The translations under genes and the position numbers were made by a program. A model generated the notes under the pieces. That model saw nothing but the letters and a program-made list of their open reading frames with translations, was not told where the DNA came from and ran no database searches. Shown piece after piece: positions 5,961 to 14,947 of a stretch of 48,423 nt of DNA. The stretch comes from a virus, in the IMG/VR virus record IMGVR_UViG_3300005518_000007, positions 1 through 48,423 of that record. One strand, 5' to 3'. Numbering within the stretch: the first letter of the stretch is position 1; the number at the start of each line of letters is the position of its first letter.

Positions 5961-6595
5961 GGCTCCTTGCAGCAAGTGCGTTATTCGTCATCGTGATTGG
6001 GGTAGGTTTCGGGCACACGGCTCCCGTCGCCCCGAGGGAAGAGCCGACTTCTGCGGTGGAGGTCTTCGGGACAGGAGGGGCGGGGGCCACATCATCGGGC
6101 GCGGGCCATAATCAGATGCCTGCCGCAGCTGACACCCGCGCCCGGTGTCCATCCGCCCACAGAGCCGTCAAGTTCTACGCCGGTCGCATCGCGTACTGGC
6201 GTGACAGGATGGGGGCAGGGTCAAGGCTTCGGCCCACCGCTTTGCGGACCTGTCCCCGCTACCTCGCCCACGTCCTGCAGCGCAAGGCGTACGCAGCACG
6301 CAAGGCGTACACGCGCTGGGTCGACTACCACTGGAACTGGCAGTCATGGCTTCCGGACAAGTGGGCGAGAATAGGAGCCTGCGAGACGGGCTATGGTCGA
6401 CGCCCCGGGCAGTGGACGTGGAACTCAGGCACTTACCAGGGCGCGTTCGGGTTCTACACGGGGACGTGGGACCAGTACAAGCCCCGCGGCGCACCCTCGG
6501 AGGCGTACCAAGCGACTCCGCGCCAGCAGTACCAGTGCGCGCTCAACGTGTACGCCGCCCACGGATACGGGGCCTGGGGTTGCGGGGGTGCCTAG
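5957..6595 (+). CDS. secreted transglycosylase, Rpf-like lysin
   Basis: 212 residues if it begins at CTG 5957, which overlaps the upstream stop as CTGA and yields a complete signal peptide/anchor (R-L-L-A-A-S-A-L-F-V-I-V-I-G). The first standard start, GTG 5993, would cut this in half. The C-terminal 75 residues (W-A-R-I-G-A-C-E-T-G-Y-G, then Y-Q-G-A-F-G-F-Y, T-W-D-Q-Y) match the resuscitation-promoting-factor/transglycosylase fold, with Glu of A-C-E-T-G as the expected catalytic acid. It would cleave peptidoglycan glycan strands. The variant with Y-Q-G-A-F-G-F-Y resembles Thermoleophilia proteins. Confidence 0.75.
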   Translation: MRLLAASALFVIVIGVGFGHTAPVAPREEPTSAVEVFGTGGAGATSSGAGHNQMPAAADTRARCPSAHRAVKFYAGRIAYWRDRMGAGSRLRPTALRTCPRYLAHVLQRKAYAARKAYTRWVDYHWNWQSWLPDKWARIGACETGYGRRPGQWTWNSGTYQGAFGFYTGTWDQYKPRGAPSEAYQATPRQQYQCALNVYAAHGYGAWGCGGA

Positions 6596-6674
6596 GAAAT
6601 TTTCAAGAGCGTGATACCATCTCCATAGTTCCTTCCCCAAGGGAAACCAGTTCTCCTCTCAGTGGACTGGCGGC

Positions 6675-6710
6675 AAAGGCCCCGTTCCACCCCCTCGGTG
6701 CGGGGCCTTT
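6675..6710. terminator. bidirectional terminator hairpin
   Basis: Perfect 10-bp stem AAAGGCCCCG (6675-6684) and CGGGGCCTTT (6701-6710) with a 16-nt loop. It lies between the converging lysin (ends 6595) and holin-like (ends 6714) genes. The A/T ends of the stem give a short U-run in both directions. Confidence 0.75.
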
Positions 6711-6713
6711 GTG

Positions 6714-7055
6714 TTACTCGGTCTTGTTCGTGAGCTGATACACGAACCCGGTCGCAACCACGGCGGCCGAGAACGCGGTCAGCTGCTCCGCTCGAGTGAG
6801 CGCACCATCATCGAGCGCGAGCACGAGCGAGGACACACCCGCAGAGAGGAACGCGAGCACGGCCTTGATCGCGGGAGCGGCCGGCCCGTTCTCTGCCAGC
6901 CACACGAGCCCGCCCGAGCCGAGCACTGCTCCGGCTGCGATCAGCCATTGCTGGCCCGAGATGTCCCCGAAGTCGGTGGCGCCGGTACCGAGCGCCACCA
7001 CGAGAGCTCCAGCCGCTGATACGACCACGGCCGCGAGCGCCTTGAGATAGAGCAT
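6714..7055 (-). CDS. holin-like membrane protein
   Basis: 113 residues. The start at ATG 7055-7053 is preceded by a strong SD (AGGAGG, 4 nt away). Three hydrophobic segments, at residues about 5-24, 36-56 and 88-106, suggest a three-helix holin or similar pore. It is the last gene of the leftward arm, just after a coiled-coil membrane protein, a usual place for lysis genes. Holins form membrane holes that time lysis. Assignment rests on topology and position. Confidence 0.6.
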   Translation of the reverse strand: MLYLKALAAVVVSAAGALVVALGTGATDFGDISGQQWLIAAGAVLGSGGLVWLAENGPAAPAIKAVLAFLSAGVSSLVLALDDGALTRAEQLTAFSAAVVATGFVYQLTNKTE

Positions 7056-7089
7056 GATGCCTCCTGTGTCTAGACCCCGGAAGTATCCG

Positions 7090-7581
7090 TCAGTGCCCGG
7101 ATAACCAGTTGGCTGCGACCACCAGGATCCCGATGATGGTCGCAAACGCCGCGAGCAGGGCAGCCAGCGTCCCGTAGGTCAGCCGCGACCCCGACACCTC
7201 CCCCTCGCGGAGATCGATCCGTTTGGAGAGCTTGTCCAGGTCATCACGGTTGCGCTCGATGGCCGCCTCCAGCTTCTCCCCGAGAGAGAGCAGCGTCTCG
7301 GTGGTCACGAAGCGCGTGGCCTGATCGGAGAGCGCGGCGCGGAACTCGTTGACCCCCTCGAAGCGCTTCTCGGTGGCCTCATCAGCCTTATCGATGGCCC
7401 TCTGTGAGGACTCGAAGGCTGCTGCCACCTGCTCCTTCATGGCCTGGAAGCGCTGGTCGGAGAGCTTCTCGGCCGCGTTGATCTGAGCCATGAGGTACTC
7501 GCGCAGCGAGACGTCCGTGGCGGCAGAGGACCCCGCAGCGGGATCCGTGGAACGGGATGCCCCTCCGCCCTCCTGGGTCAC
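7090..7581 (-). CDS. coiled-coil protein with C-terminal membrane helix
   Basis: 163 residues from GTG 7581-7579, which overlaps the upstream stop as GTGA. Residues about 30-120 are a long coiled coil. A single transmembrane helix (about 136-158, A-A-L-L-A-A-F-A-T-I-I-G-I-L-V-V) ends the chain with S-G-H. This architecture is common next to phage holins. It may be a holin partner or a tail-associated membrane protein. Confidence 0.6.
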   Translation of the reverse strand: MTQEGGGASRSTDPAAGSSAATDVSLREYLMAQINAAEKLSDQRFQAMKEQVAAAFESSQRAIDKADEATEKRFEGVNEFRAALSDQATRFVTTETLLSLGEKLEAAIERNRDDLDKLSKRIDLREGEVSGSRLTYGTLAALLAAFATIIGILVVAANWLSGH

Positions 7582-8318
7582 GCCGGGAACCCATCCGAAA
7601 CGTTGCGGCGGATCCACATGTCCTCGATGCGGATGCGGTTCCCCGAGCTCGAGCCGTTCTTGGTGATGTTCTTCACCTTGAGCACCCAGATCCCAGGACC
7701 ACCGTCGAAGTGCTCCTCACCATCCGGCCCGCTGGCCGTCCCGTTCGAAGTGATCGGGTCTCCTTCATCCCCCATCATTCTGAACTGCGAGTAGCCCGTG
7801 TGAGCGTCATGCAAGGAAGGAGCCGCGGAGTAGGCGTCGAAGGTGGAGGTGCCGGCGGTGTAGTAGGTGGGAGTGCTGCGGTCGGTCGACCCCGCGATCA
7901 TTCCCTGACCATCGAGCAAGTACCCGTTACCGGGCGCGTCCTCGGAGATGGTCTGCCAGGAGAACTCCACCTTCCCACAGTCGGAGCCGAGATCCATGAT
8001 GAAGGAGATCGACCAGATCGATCCCTTCGGACCGAGCCTGAAGTAGCGCAGGAACTCACCCGTGGAGGAGTTCTTCTCGACGTAGTAGCCGCGCATGTAG
8101 TTGACGTCGAAGGTGGGGAAAGTGGTCCAGGAGGATCCTGCCTCCTTGTCCGGGCCGTACTGGAAGACGTCGAAGGGAATGACGTCATAGGACATGGGAT
8201 ACATGGCGGGGACAACTACGGAACTCGTGGGGGCAGGACGGCGGAAGAGCTGTTGCTGCTGGAAGTCCAGGTACGCGTCCTGGCGCGTCAGCGTGGGTTC
8301 GTAGATGGGACGCGTCAT
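7578..8318 (-). CDS. minor tail protein, C-terminal tail tip
   Basis: 246 residues from ATG 8318-8316 (ATGA overlap). A beta-rich protein with many aromatic residues, located directly downstream of the hub-like gene in the tail module. It lacks collagen-like repeats and enzymatic motifs. The I-W-V-L-K-V-K-N-I and R-I-E-D-M-W-I-R-R segments near the end look like a jelly-roll type fold. Probably a tail-tip or receptor-binding component, by gene order. Confidence 0.55.
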   Translation of the reverse strand: MTRPIYEPTLTRQDAYLDFQQQQLFRRPAPTSSVVVPAMYPMSYDVIPFDVFQYGPDKEAGSSWTTFPTFDVNYMRGYYVEKNSSTGEFLRYFRLGPKGSIWSISFIMDLGSDCGKVEFSWQTISEDAPGNGYLLDGQGMIAGSTDRSTPTYYTAGTSTFDAYSAAPSLHDAHTGYSQFRMMGDEGDPITSNGTASGPDGEEHFDGGPGIWVLKVKNITKNGSSSGNRIRIEDMWIRRNVSDGFPA

Positions 8319-9703
8319 ATGCCTGTGTCGATCCCGACATCGGAGGATGTCTGGAGCTCGGACAATTCGCAAGGCCCGTCCGCATCCCAGGAGATCGTGT
8401 ACTGGTAGATCCGCTGCGCCCCCGAGAAGCCACCGCGCACCGAAGATACGGCCTCCACGGTGATGATGTCCCCGATGTCGAAGGTGCCAAGCGGGTAACC
8501 CCTGACCGGGGTGACGTGGATGAGTTCTCGCGGAACCGCTCGCAGCCACGATTCCTCCTGCCAGAGCCTGCGGTAGAGCCAGCGCTCGGGGTCGAACGAT
8601 GATCCCCCGAGGCAGATGTCGGAGAGGGAGTCGTAGATCCTTACCTCCATGCGCACGCCATAGCCCTCCCCGGTGCAGCCGGCACTTACCTGTGAGTCGA
8701 TGCGGCGCACTCCCAGCGGGTTATCCGTGGAGGAGGCCGGAGGGGAGTTGCGTCCACCGGGAGGCACGAGCCCCGCGGCACCCGCCGGATCGAACTCTGG
8801 GTCATCACCCGTGATGTTCCAGCACCAGTGCTGGTCTCCCGCAGGGTCAGCCGCCGTCCCCACCCGAGGGCCTCCGTAGTACCAGAGCTTGTTCACGATG
8901 TTGGACATGTCCTCGTTCCAGCGCACGCGCCGGATCGAGTAGTCCCCCATCCCGTACGATAGGGTCACCGAACCCGAGAGGTCGGTCCCGTAGTCCCCGT
9001 TGAACCAGTCGAGCGTCCCCATGATCCCGCCCCCGGGATCGGTGGGGGTGATGACGCCATCCACGCAGCCGGTCGACGTAAGCAGGCTGAAGAGCTGGGA
9101 GATGGTCATGGGCCAGTCGGTGGGGGCGCCCGAGAGATCGCAGCCGGCCGTCTCGACCGTGCCGAAAGTCAGGAAGGTCGGGCCTTCAGCAGTCCCGGGA
9201 GGGGTCAGCCCGGCGTTCCCCTGTGCCGTCGAATCACCTTCGGTGTTCATCATCACGGCGTTCATGATCTCCGGCCCAGTGATGTAGGTCGCGAACAGGT
9301 CATCCACGCCGCCATCACCGGCGGGCTTGGAGAAGTCACCATCATCTGCTCGCACCACCCGCCATTGCCAGAGCTCCATCGGGTCGGAGGCGTTGTAGAC
9401 CGTGTACCCCATGTCCTCTCCCGAGTCGGTCTCGCAGTCCATCACCATCCCGTGGAAGAAGAGGGTCGAGTCGAAGTAGATTTTCAGCTTCGACCCTGCG
9501 CACCCGATTGCGCTGTCCATGGGAATTTTTATGGTGGCAAGTGCGGGGCGGTTGAGCCTGCGGGTAACGGAGCCCTCGATCGCGACATCCGACACGTCCG
9601 TGCCGTCGAGCACCACCTGGATGTCACAGTCGGAGCCCCCCGTAGGGGGCGACATGCTCGGTGCCGCCTCTTCGACGGGAGCGGTCGGTGCAGACTCGCT
9701 CAT
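8315..9703 (-). CDS. tail hub / baseplate protein
   Basis: 462 residues from ATG 9703-9701, overlapping the gene before by 4 nt. After an acidic Pro-rich N-terminus, residues about 27-130 (D-C-D-I-Q-V-V-L-D-G-T-D-V-S-D-V, then S-V-T-R-R-L-N-R-P) read like the hub domain of siphophage tail-associated proteins. Further residues form beta domains with scattered Cys. It follows the tape measure and distal tail genes, as in most siphophages. Confidence 0.65.
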   Translation of the reverse strand: MSESAPTAPVEEAAPSMSPPTGGSDCDIQVVLDGTDVSDVAIEGSVTRRLNRPALATIKIPMDSAIGCAGSKLKIYFDSTLFFHGMVMDCETDSGEDMGYTVYNASDPMELWQWRVVRADDGDFSKPAGDGGVDDLFATYITGPEIMNAVMMNTEGDSTAQGNAGLTPPGTAEGPTFLTFGTVETAGCDLSGAPTDWPMTISQLFSLLTSTGCVDGVITPTDPGGGIMGTLDWFNGDYGTDLSGSVTLSYGMGDYSIRRVRWNEDMSNIVNKLWYYGGPRVGTAADPAGDQHWCWNITGDDPEFDPAGAAGLVPPGGRNSPPASSTDNPLGVRRIDSQVSAGCTGEGYGVRMEVRIYDSLSDICLGGSSFDPERWLYRRLWQEESWLRAVPRELIHVTPVRGYPLGTFDIGDIITVEAVSSVRGGFSGAQRIYQYTISWDADGPCELSELQTSSDVGIDTGI

Positions 9704-10173
9704 GTCCCGAAGGGATTCCCTGCGATCAGGCCGAAGGAGAAGTCGAGGGAGTGGTAGTTGTTGGAGTGAACGAACTCGAGGCCCACCTCGTAGCGCACGA
9801 TGTAGGAGACGGCGCTCTGTCCCTGCGGGGTGAAGGCGAAGGTGCCGTCCGCGCGGAGGATGGCGTTGAGCGCGTCCGTGAGATCGGTCTCCATGTCGTT
9901 TCGGATCTGCACGATGTCGTCCTCCACGCGCACCGACTGCACGAGGATGGTCCCCTCCACCGCGATGTGCCGCGGCCCGTACCAGAAGTCGTGGATGAGG
10001 CCACCGTCTCCGAGCGCGACGTTATCGAAGGGCGTGCGCAGAGCGGGCGCCGCCAGCCCCCGGATCTCGGTGATGTAGAACTGGTCCTCCCCGGTGAAGG
10101 GCGTGGTGAACTGGTTGAACGTGATGTCCGTCCCCGGAGTGGTGAGCACGTACTGAACCCCGATATCAGCCAC
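9700..10173 (-). CDS. distal tail protein (Dit-like)
   Basis: 157 residues from ATG 10173-10171, overlapping the homing nuclease gene by 8 nt. Beta-rich, with the central segment H-I-A-V-E-G-T-I-L-V-Q and C-terminal V-R-Y-E-V-G-L-E-F-V-H, typical of the ring-forming distal tail proteins that cap the tail tube. Gene order (tape measure, Dit, hub) supports this, with a LAGLIDADG gene inserted after the tape measure. Confidence 0.6.
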   Translation of the reverse strand: MADIGVQYVLTTPGTDITFNQFTTPFTGEDQFYITEIRGLAAPALRTPFDNVALGDGGLIHDFWYGPRHIAVEGTILVQSVRVEDDIVQIRNDMETDLTDALNAILRADGTFAFTPQGQSAVSYIVRYEVGLEFVHSNNYHSLDFSFGLIAGNPFGT

Positions 10174-10609
10174 AGCGCTTCAGTTCCTTCATGCGGTAGA
10201 CCATCTCACGCCGGAGATCAGCCTCCTCTTCAGGCAATCCTCCGGGCATGTGACCGCGGCGGTACATCATCGCGCGGGCCTGAAGCCATAGCTCCATCTG
10301 CTTCTTCTTGATGATGAGATAGGGATAGATGTCCGCCGCGAAGACATCGGCTTGTTCGGAGAAGACGATCCATCTGCCTAGAGGTTTGCGGACTCCATAC
10401 AGAGTGCGCTGATCGATAGAAACAGCTCCTCTCCACCTCTCCTGCAGCCAGCCGAGAGGATCCATGTCTGTTGAGCTTATGGACAGCGCACATCGAAACG
10501 AGTTGTCCTGGCGATTGGTCGGCCTGGGATGCTTGCGCATATAGAGCTGCACGCACCCCTCGCCGTCGAAGAAGCCCGCGGCGTAAGCATTTTCCAGAGC
10601 GTCTGCCAT
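10166..10609 (-). CDS. LAGLIDADG homing endonuclease
   Basis: 147 residues from ATG 10609-10607, sharing TAATG with the tape measure stop. The N-terminal motif Y-A-A-G-F-F-D-G-E-G-C-V is a LAGLIDADG helix with its Asp/Glu metal ligand. Only one such motif is present, so it would act as a homodimer. The S-I-S-S-T-D and I-I-K-K-K-Q segments are usual for the family. It is free-standing, with no intron visible, and splits the usual tape measure/Dit junction. Such nucleases spread by cutting cognate sites in related phages. Confidence 0.85.
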   Translation of the reverse strand: MADALENAYAAGFFDGEGCVQLYMRKHPRPTNRQDNSFRCALSISSTDMDPLGWLQERWRGAVSIDQRTLYGVRKPLGRWIVFSEQADVFAADIYPYLIIKKKQMELWLQARAMMYRRGHMPGGLPEEEADLRREMVYRMKELKRCG

Positions 10610-13467
10610 TACATGGTGTCGAAGTTAGAGGAGCCGGTGGCATGCTGGTAGCGGGCTTCCGGATGGCCGGCACGTCCGTTGAGGTTCTCGAGCGAGCGCA
10701 GGATGCGGCGCAGGAGCGCATTTGTGGTCTCCACCTGACCGGGCCTCACACCGCGCTCCCGCGCAGCACCGACGGCTGCGCTTGCATCTACGCGCTGCTG
10801 CGGCTCTGCCCCGATGTCCGCTGGACCCCGCCCGCTCGATGAGACGTTCCCCACGAGACCGCCCGTAGCCCCCGAGGGGATGAGGTTCCCCAGCAGATTG
10901 GCCGCGAAGCCCTGCTGGGTCTGCAGGAACTCGAATGTCATGCGCGCAAAGCTCTTGCCCTTGTTCTGGGCCTCCTCGTCTTCCTTGCGGAGGTCCTCTA
11001 TCTCCTTGTTGATGCGAGCGATCTCATTGCGCTTCTCCTTGAGCGCGTTGCCCTGGAGATGCAGCACCTTGATCTCGCGCCTGATCTGGGCAATCAGCTT
11101 CAGGCGCAGGGAAATCTGCCGCTTCTGGTTCTCGTTCGTATCCGCAAGATCGATGTCGAGCTGGATGGAGCGCTCGAGCCGCTCCTGCCTCTCCTGTGCC
11201 GCGTCCCTGAGTGCCTGCCGCTGCTCCTGCCGCAGGCGCTTGATCTCGTTGCCCACCTGCACGATCTGTGAGGTCAGGGATGCGATCGTGGCGGCCCGGA
11301 GCTTCGCATCCTGGATGGTCTTGCGGGCGTTCTTGATCTGCTGTTCCAAGAGATTGATGAAGCGCACACGAAGACGGATGTCGTCCTTCAGCGACTCCGT
11401 GCCCTCTGCCTGCGTGATGAAGCGCTCCCGCGTATCTCGCTTGCCCGAGAGCATGTCGAGGAACGACTGATCCGCCTTGTCCCTGGCGCTCTGGATGTCT
11501 CTGGCGGCGCGCTCGTTGTCCGATGCCTGCTGACTGAGGATGGAGTCAATCTCCGCGCGCACAGCGTCGAGGTCCTGGTTGGCCTTTGTGAGCGTCGCGA
11601 CCACAGCCTTCGTCTGCTCTCGCTTGTTGAGGCGATCGATGAACGCCTGCAGATTCTGCTCACGCTCCTCCAGGAGGCTCACGAGGTCCTGGTCGTTCCC
11701 ACCCGCTCGCGCGGCCTCAATCTCCAGGCCGAGCTTGGCTTGCGGGGTGGCTGCCTGCGTCGTGGCCCGCGCAAGTGCGTCCATATCCCCGGCAAGAGCC
11801 AGCGTGGCTGCCCCGGCTCGCTCCCCTGCATCGATGTAGCCCTCGAGACTCTTGGTGAGCGTGACAACCGGGGGATCAACACTGGCAGTGGCGCTACTCA
11901 GGCCGAACAGATCCTTCGTGAAGTCGGCCACGGCTTGCCCAGCCCTCTCGAAGTCATCCTGGAAAGCGTCCCCACCCTCATCCACGGTCTTCACGAAGTC
12001 GCTGAACCCGCTCTCATCCGAGAGTGACTTGAGGGCATTCCCGATCTGCTCGAGGTCGGAGATCTGCTGCTTCCAGGCCTCGTGGATGTCATGGAGCTCA
12101 TCCGCGAGCGCCCCGAAGAGAAGGGCGGTGGCATCGAGACCCAGTGAGGCGAGCGGTGCTGCCATCTGCCCGATCTCCAGGGCGAAGGCACTGAACTGGT
12201 TCTTGGCATTCTCGACGCTTCCCGCCAGCCCCTCGTTCTTGGCTGCCGCGACGTCCGCGGCGGTGCCCTCTTTGCGCAGAGCATCCTGCGTGGCTCGCAA
12301 CGCGGGGAGTCCCTGCCGGGAGAGGATGGCCGCCACGCGCTGGGCGTTCTCTCCGAAGATGTCCTTGAGCGCCCGATCCTGCGCTGCTCGGTTTAGCCCC
12401 TGTAGCGCAGTCCCCAACTGGACGAAGATATCGGTGCGCAGGTTGCCCTGAGCATCCCGCAGGTCGAGCTGCAACTTTTCGATCTGCTCCGCTGCAGCCG
12501 CTGTCGGTGCAACCAGGCGCGTCAGCGCAACCCTGAGCGTGGTACCTGCGTCAGAGCCTGCCAGGCCGGCCTTCGCAAGCTGGGTGAGGAATACCACGGT
12601 GTCCTGAGCGGACAGGCCGAGCTGGTTGGCAACCGCCGCCGACTGGCGCAGAGCGATACCCATGTCCTCGATGGAGCCCTGGGAGGCATTCGCAGCATTC
12701 GCGAGAAGGTCTGCGATGTCGACAGCCTTGGAGCCCGCAAGCCCGAAGGCATTGAGCGCGTTCGCTACCAGAACTGCAGCGCTGGCGTTATCGATCTCCG
12801 CTGCGGTAGCGAGCTGTAAGGATCCGCGGGCGCCATCGATGGATTCCTGCACGCTGAGCCCTGCCTTAGCGAGCGCGAGCATAGACTCCGCTGCGTCACT
12901 CGCGGACACTCCTGGTAGGCGGATGTCTCGGCCCAGCGCTCGGGCTGTTTCCGCCACACGGGTGAGCTCATCGGCCGTGGCCTCGGTCGTGACGCGGAAG
13001 GTCGCGAGGTCCTGCTCGAGATTGGCCGCAAGCTGCAGGGATTTGAAGAACGTCAACGCACCAGTAGCCCCGATGAGGAAGGCGCTGTTGGCTCCGAGCA
13101 CCGCCCCGCGTAGCCCCGCCAGTCCGAGTGTCTGGGAGAGGACTCCGCGTTCGGCGTTCTTGCTTGCGACAGAGACAGCGGTCTGCGAAGCCGCCAGGGT
13201 TCTCTGCGCCCCGGACGTCTCGAGCGAAACTCTCCCCAGTCTCGATACAGCCGTCGTCTCGCCTGTGACCGCTTCAGCTGCGCTTGTAGCGGAGGTGGTG
13301 ACGCCGGCCGCGCCCCGGGTCAGCGCCGCCTGGTCGAAGCCAATGATCGGGATCTTGATCGGCGGTATGGAGCGCTGAATGGCTCCCAACTGAGCGAGAA
13401 GCTCGGTCCTGAACGCTGCTGTGTTCGGGCGTACGAGAACCTGCGCTTCAGCAATGAACTCGCTCAC
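10609..13467 (-). CDS. tape measure protein
   Basis: 952 residues from GTG 13467-13465 (GTGA overlap). It is the longest gene, with the phage tail tape measure domain in its first half (residues about 130-400, helical with A-E-T-A-R-A-L-G, a conserved I-E-D-M-G-I-A-L-R-Q-S and D-A-G-T-T-L-R). A hydrophobic segment lies near residues 110-125, and an extended charged coiled coil spans about 600-850. At about 0.15 nm per residue it predicts a tail near 140 nm. It follows two tail chaperone frames, as expected. Confidence 0.9.
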   Translation of the reverse strand: MSEFIAEAQVLVRPNTAAFRTELLAQLGAIQRSIPPIKIPIIGFDQAALTRGAAGVTTSATSAAEAVTGETTAVSRLGRVSLETSGAQRTLAASQTAVSVASKNAERGVLSQTLGLAGLRGAVLGANSAFLIGATGALTFFKSLQLAANLEQDLATFRVTTEATADELTRVAETARALGRDIRLPGVSASDAAESMLALAKAGLSVQESIDGARGSLQLATAAEIDNASAAVLVANALNAFGLAGSKAVDIADLLANAANASQGSIEDMGIALRQSAAVANQLGLSAQDTVVFLTQLAKAGLAGSDAGTTLRVALTRLVAPTAAAAEQIEKLQLDLRDAQGNLRTDIFVQLGTALQGLNRAAQDRALKDIFGENAQRVAAILSRQGLPALRATQDALRKEGTAADVAAAKNEGLAGSVENAKNQFSAFALEIGQMAAPLASLGLDATALLFGALADELHDIHEAWKQQISDLEQIGNALKSLSDESGFSDFVKTVDEGGDAFQDDFERAGQAVADFTKDLFGLSSATASVDPPVVTLTKSLEGYIDAGERAGAATLALAGDMDALARATTQAATPQAKLGLEIEAARAGGNDQDLVSLLEEREQNLQAFIDRLNKREQTKAVVATLTKANQDLDAVRAEIDSILSQQASDNERAARDIQSARDKADQSFLDMLSGKRDTRERFITQAEGTESLKDDIRLRVRFINLLEQQIKNARKTIQDAKLRAATIASLTSQIVQVGNEIKRLRQEQRQALRDAAQERQERLERSIQLDIDLADTNENQKRQISLRLKLIAQIRREIKVLHLQGNALKEKRNEIARINKEIEDLRKEDEEAQNKGKSFARMTFEFLQTQQGFAANLLGNLIPSGATGGLVGNVSSSGRGPADIGAEPQQRVDASAAVGAARERGVRPGQVETTNALLRRILRSLENLNGRAGHPEARYQHATGSSNFDTM

Positions 13468-13802
13468 TTGCTCACGCCCCTCATCATCATCTCGAGTTGC
13501 GCCATCGAGCGGGCGTTCTCGCGATCGACGTCAGCCTCCTGCGCCTCCTCTGGACGGGGTCCGCCCTCACGCCAGACCTCCGTCTTCTCGAGGGCGTCCA
13601 TCAAGTGCCCGCCGGGGATGGATGCATAGGCCTCCACGAGCAGGGCATAGCCCGCGTCCAGGAAGTCCGACAGCGCGAGTGAGTCTGGTTCTCCTCCGGC
13701 AAGAGTCACACGCCCCTTTATGAGGCTGCGGTTCTCCCACGCCCAGGCGCCGAGGACGAGGGCGCTTCCGTAGGGCGGCCGGAGGTGACCTCCAGCAGCC
13801 AT
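13464..13802 (-). CDS. tail assembly chaperone, second frame
   Basis: 112 residues from ATG 13802-13800, overlapping the upstream chaperone by 85 nt in the -1 frame. In siphophages the second chaperone is usually made as a -1 frameshift fusion with the first, and the geometry here fits. The most conserved part is A-L-V-L-G-A-W-A-W-E-N-R-S-L and the helical remainder. I could not identify a classic slippery heptamer, so independent initiation at the internal ATG remains possible. Confidence 0.7.
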   Translation of the reverse strand: MAAGGHLRPPYGSALVLGAWAWENRSLIKGRVTLAGGEPDSLALSDFLDAGYALLVEAYASIPGGHLMDALEKTEVWREGGPRPEEAQEADVDRENARSMAQLEMMMRGVSK

Positions 13803-14080
13803 TCGTAGAGGGCATTGATCTGACCGATCGGAACGGGCTTGTCCTTGCCCTCGAGCAACTTCTTCATGCGTGCGGGACCCTCGTTGTCTTCATCCACGAA
13901 CGCTGGGATGAGGTCGATGAGCTCCTGTACCTGCTCGGTTGCTGTGGGGTCCTTGCCGTTCTTGCCGCCTTCGTCCACGATCGAGGTGATGACCGACCAG
14001 TGAACGAGCTTGTACTTGAACAACTCACCCAGGAACTCGAAGTCCCTGTCCTGGGTCAGCGTGTCAGAGAACTTCTTCAC
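13718..14080 (-). CDS. tail assembly chaperone, first frame
   Basis: 120 residues from GTG 14080-14078 with a good SD (GGAGG, 5 nt away). Helical protein; the segment N-A-L-Y-E-W-L-L-E-V-T-S-G-R-P-T followed by a Ser/Pro-rich tail is characteristic of first tail chaperones just before the frameshift region. It keeps the tape measure soluble during tail assembly. The gene is directly upstream of the second chaperone frame and the tape measure. Confidence 0.75.
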   Translation of the reverse strand: MKKFSDTLTQDRDFEFLGELFKYKLVHWSVITSIVDEGGKNGKDPTATEQVQELIDLIPAFVDEDNEGPARMKKLLEGKDKPVPIGQINALYEWLLEVTSGRPTEAPSSSAPGRGRTAAS

Positions 14081-14104
14081 TGCAACCTCCGGGGGTTGGG
14101 GGTA

Positions 14105-14626
14105 TTACGACTCATAGCCGTCCAGCTCGACCCTCAGGAACAGGTTGTACCCACCGCATCCGCCAGAAGGAGTCAGTGAGCGAAGCCCGTCCCAGAAGAC
14201 CTCTCCGCAGATACTAAAAAGCTCTTCGGCTTTCACCGCGTTGAAGAGGTGGTTCCAGAGAGCCCAGCCGTCCGCGTTGATCTGCTCCGCAGAGGCCTGC
14301 AGGTCAGTGGGGTCGGGGGGACTGCCGTCCGTGCCCGTGTCCACGCAGCGAATGATGCGAGCCACTAGTGGGATCGCGATGATCTGCCCCTGGGTGGCGC
14401 TCTTGCCCGTGATCAGCCCCGGAGAGCGCGGAGAGGGACCGACGCCACCGGCCCACACGGTCAGTTGCGGGCAGCAGTCATCGACCGACTGGCCCGGGGA
14501 GATGTAGCTCCGCTCCGGAGCACCCCCAAGCCCCGGAGCGAAGACGGGGATGGTGTCGAGGGCCTCGATACACGCATCCAGAAACTCCTGGCAGAGAGCC
14601 TGGAGATCCTCCGGCCCCGTGCCCAT
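14105..14626 (-). CDS. tail terminator / head-tail connector
   Basis: 173 residues from ATG 14626-14624, immediately after the previous stop. Located between a gp10-like connector and the tail chaperones, where the tail terminator or tail completion protein is expected. The protein has a helical N-terminus with L-C-Q-E-F-L-D-A-C, a beta-rich middle with C-C-P-Q-L-T-V-W, and a Gly/Cys segment near the end. Function is inferred from order. Confidence 0.5.
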   Translation of the reverse strand: MGTGPEDLQALCQEFLDACIEALDTIPVFAPGLGGAPERSYISPGQSVDDCCPQLTVWAGGVGPSPRSPGLITGKSATQGQIIAIPLVARIIRCVDTGTDGSPPDPTDLQASAEQINADGWALWNHLFNAVKAEELFSICGEVFWDGLRSLTPSGGCGGYNLFLRVELDGYES

Positions 14627-14947
14627 CTAGCGCACCCCGGTCGCGCGCACCGTGTCGACTGCGCGCTGCAGCCAGGGGAATCTCCCTTCGGCCTGATACT
14701 GGGCAAGACGCTGGGCCTTGCTCCCGCCATCCTTGATGCCCACGACAGCGGAGGAGCCTTCCATCTCGGAGTCGACCTCCAGATCGACGCGCCCCGACAA
14801 CGAAGGCGCCGTCCCGAAGTAGCTGCGCACGTTCTGTTGCGCCTCTGCCACCACTGCGTCAGCCACACGCTCCACGAAGCGCCCCACCGGCCCTGCCTCG
14901 GTGTCCAGGAGGGCAGTGAGGGCCGACTCGTTGAGCACGACCGTCAC
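14627..14947 (-). CDS. neck protein, HK97 gp10-like
   Basis: 106 residues from GTG 14947-14945 (GTGA overlap). The N-terminal helix (G-P-V-G-R-F-V-E-R-V-A-D-A-V-V-A-E-A-Q) followed by a beta-hairpin and a C-terminal region with R-F-P-W-L-Q-R-A-V matches the HK97 gp10-type head-tail joining family. It follows the head-tail adaptor, consistent with neck assembly. Confidence 0.65.
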   Translation of the reverse strand: MTVVLNESALTALLDTEAGPVGRFVERVADAVVAEAQQNVRSYFGTAPSLSGRVDLEVDSEMEGSSAVVGIKDGGSKAQRLAQYQAEGRFPWLQRAVDTVRATGVR

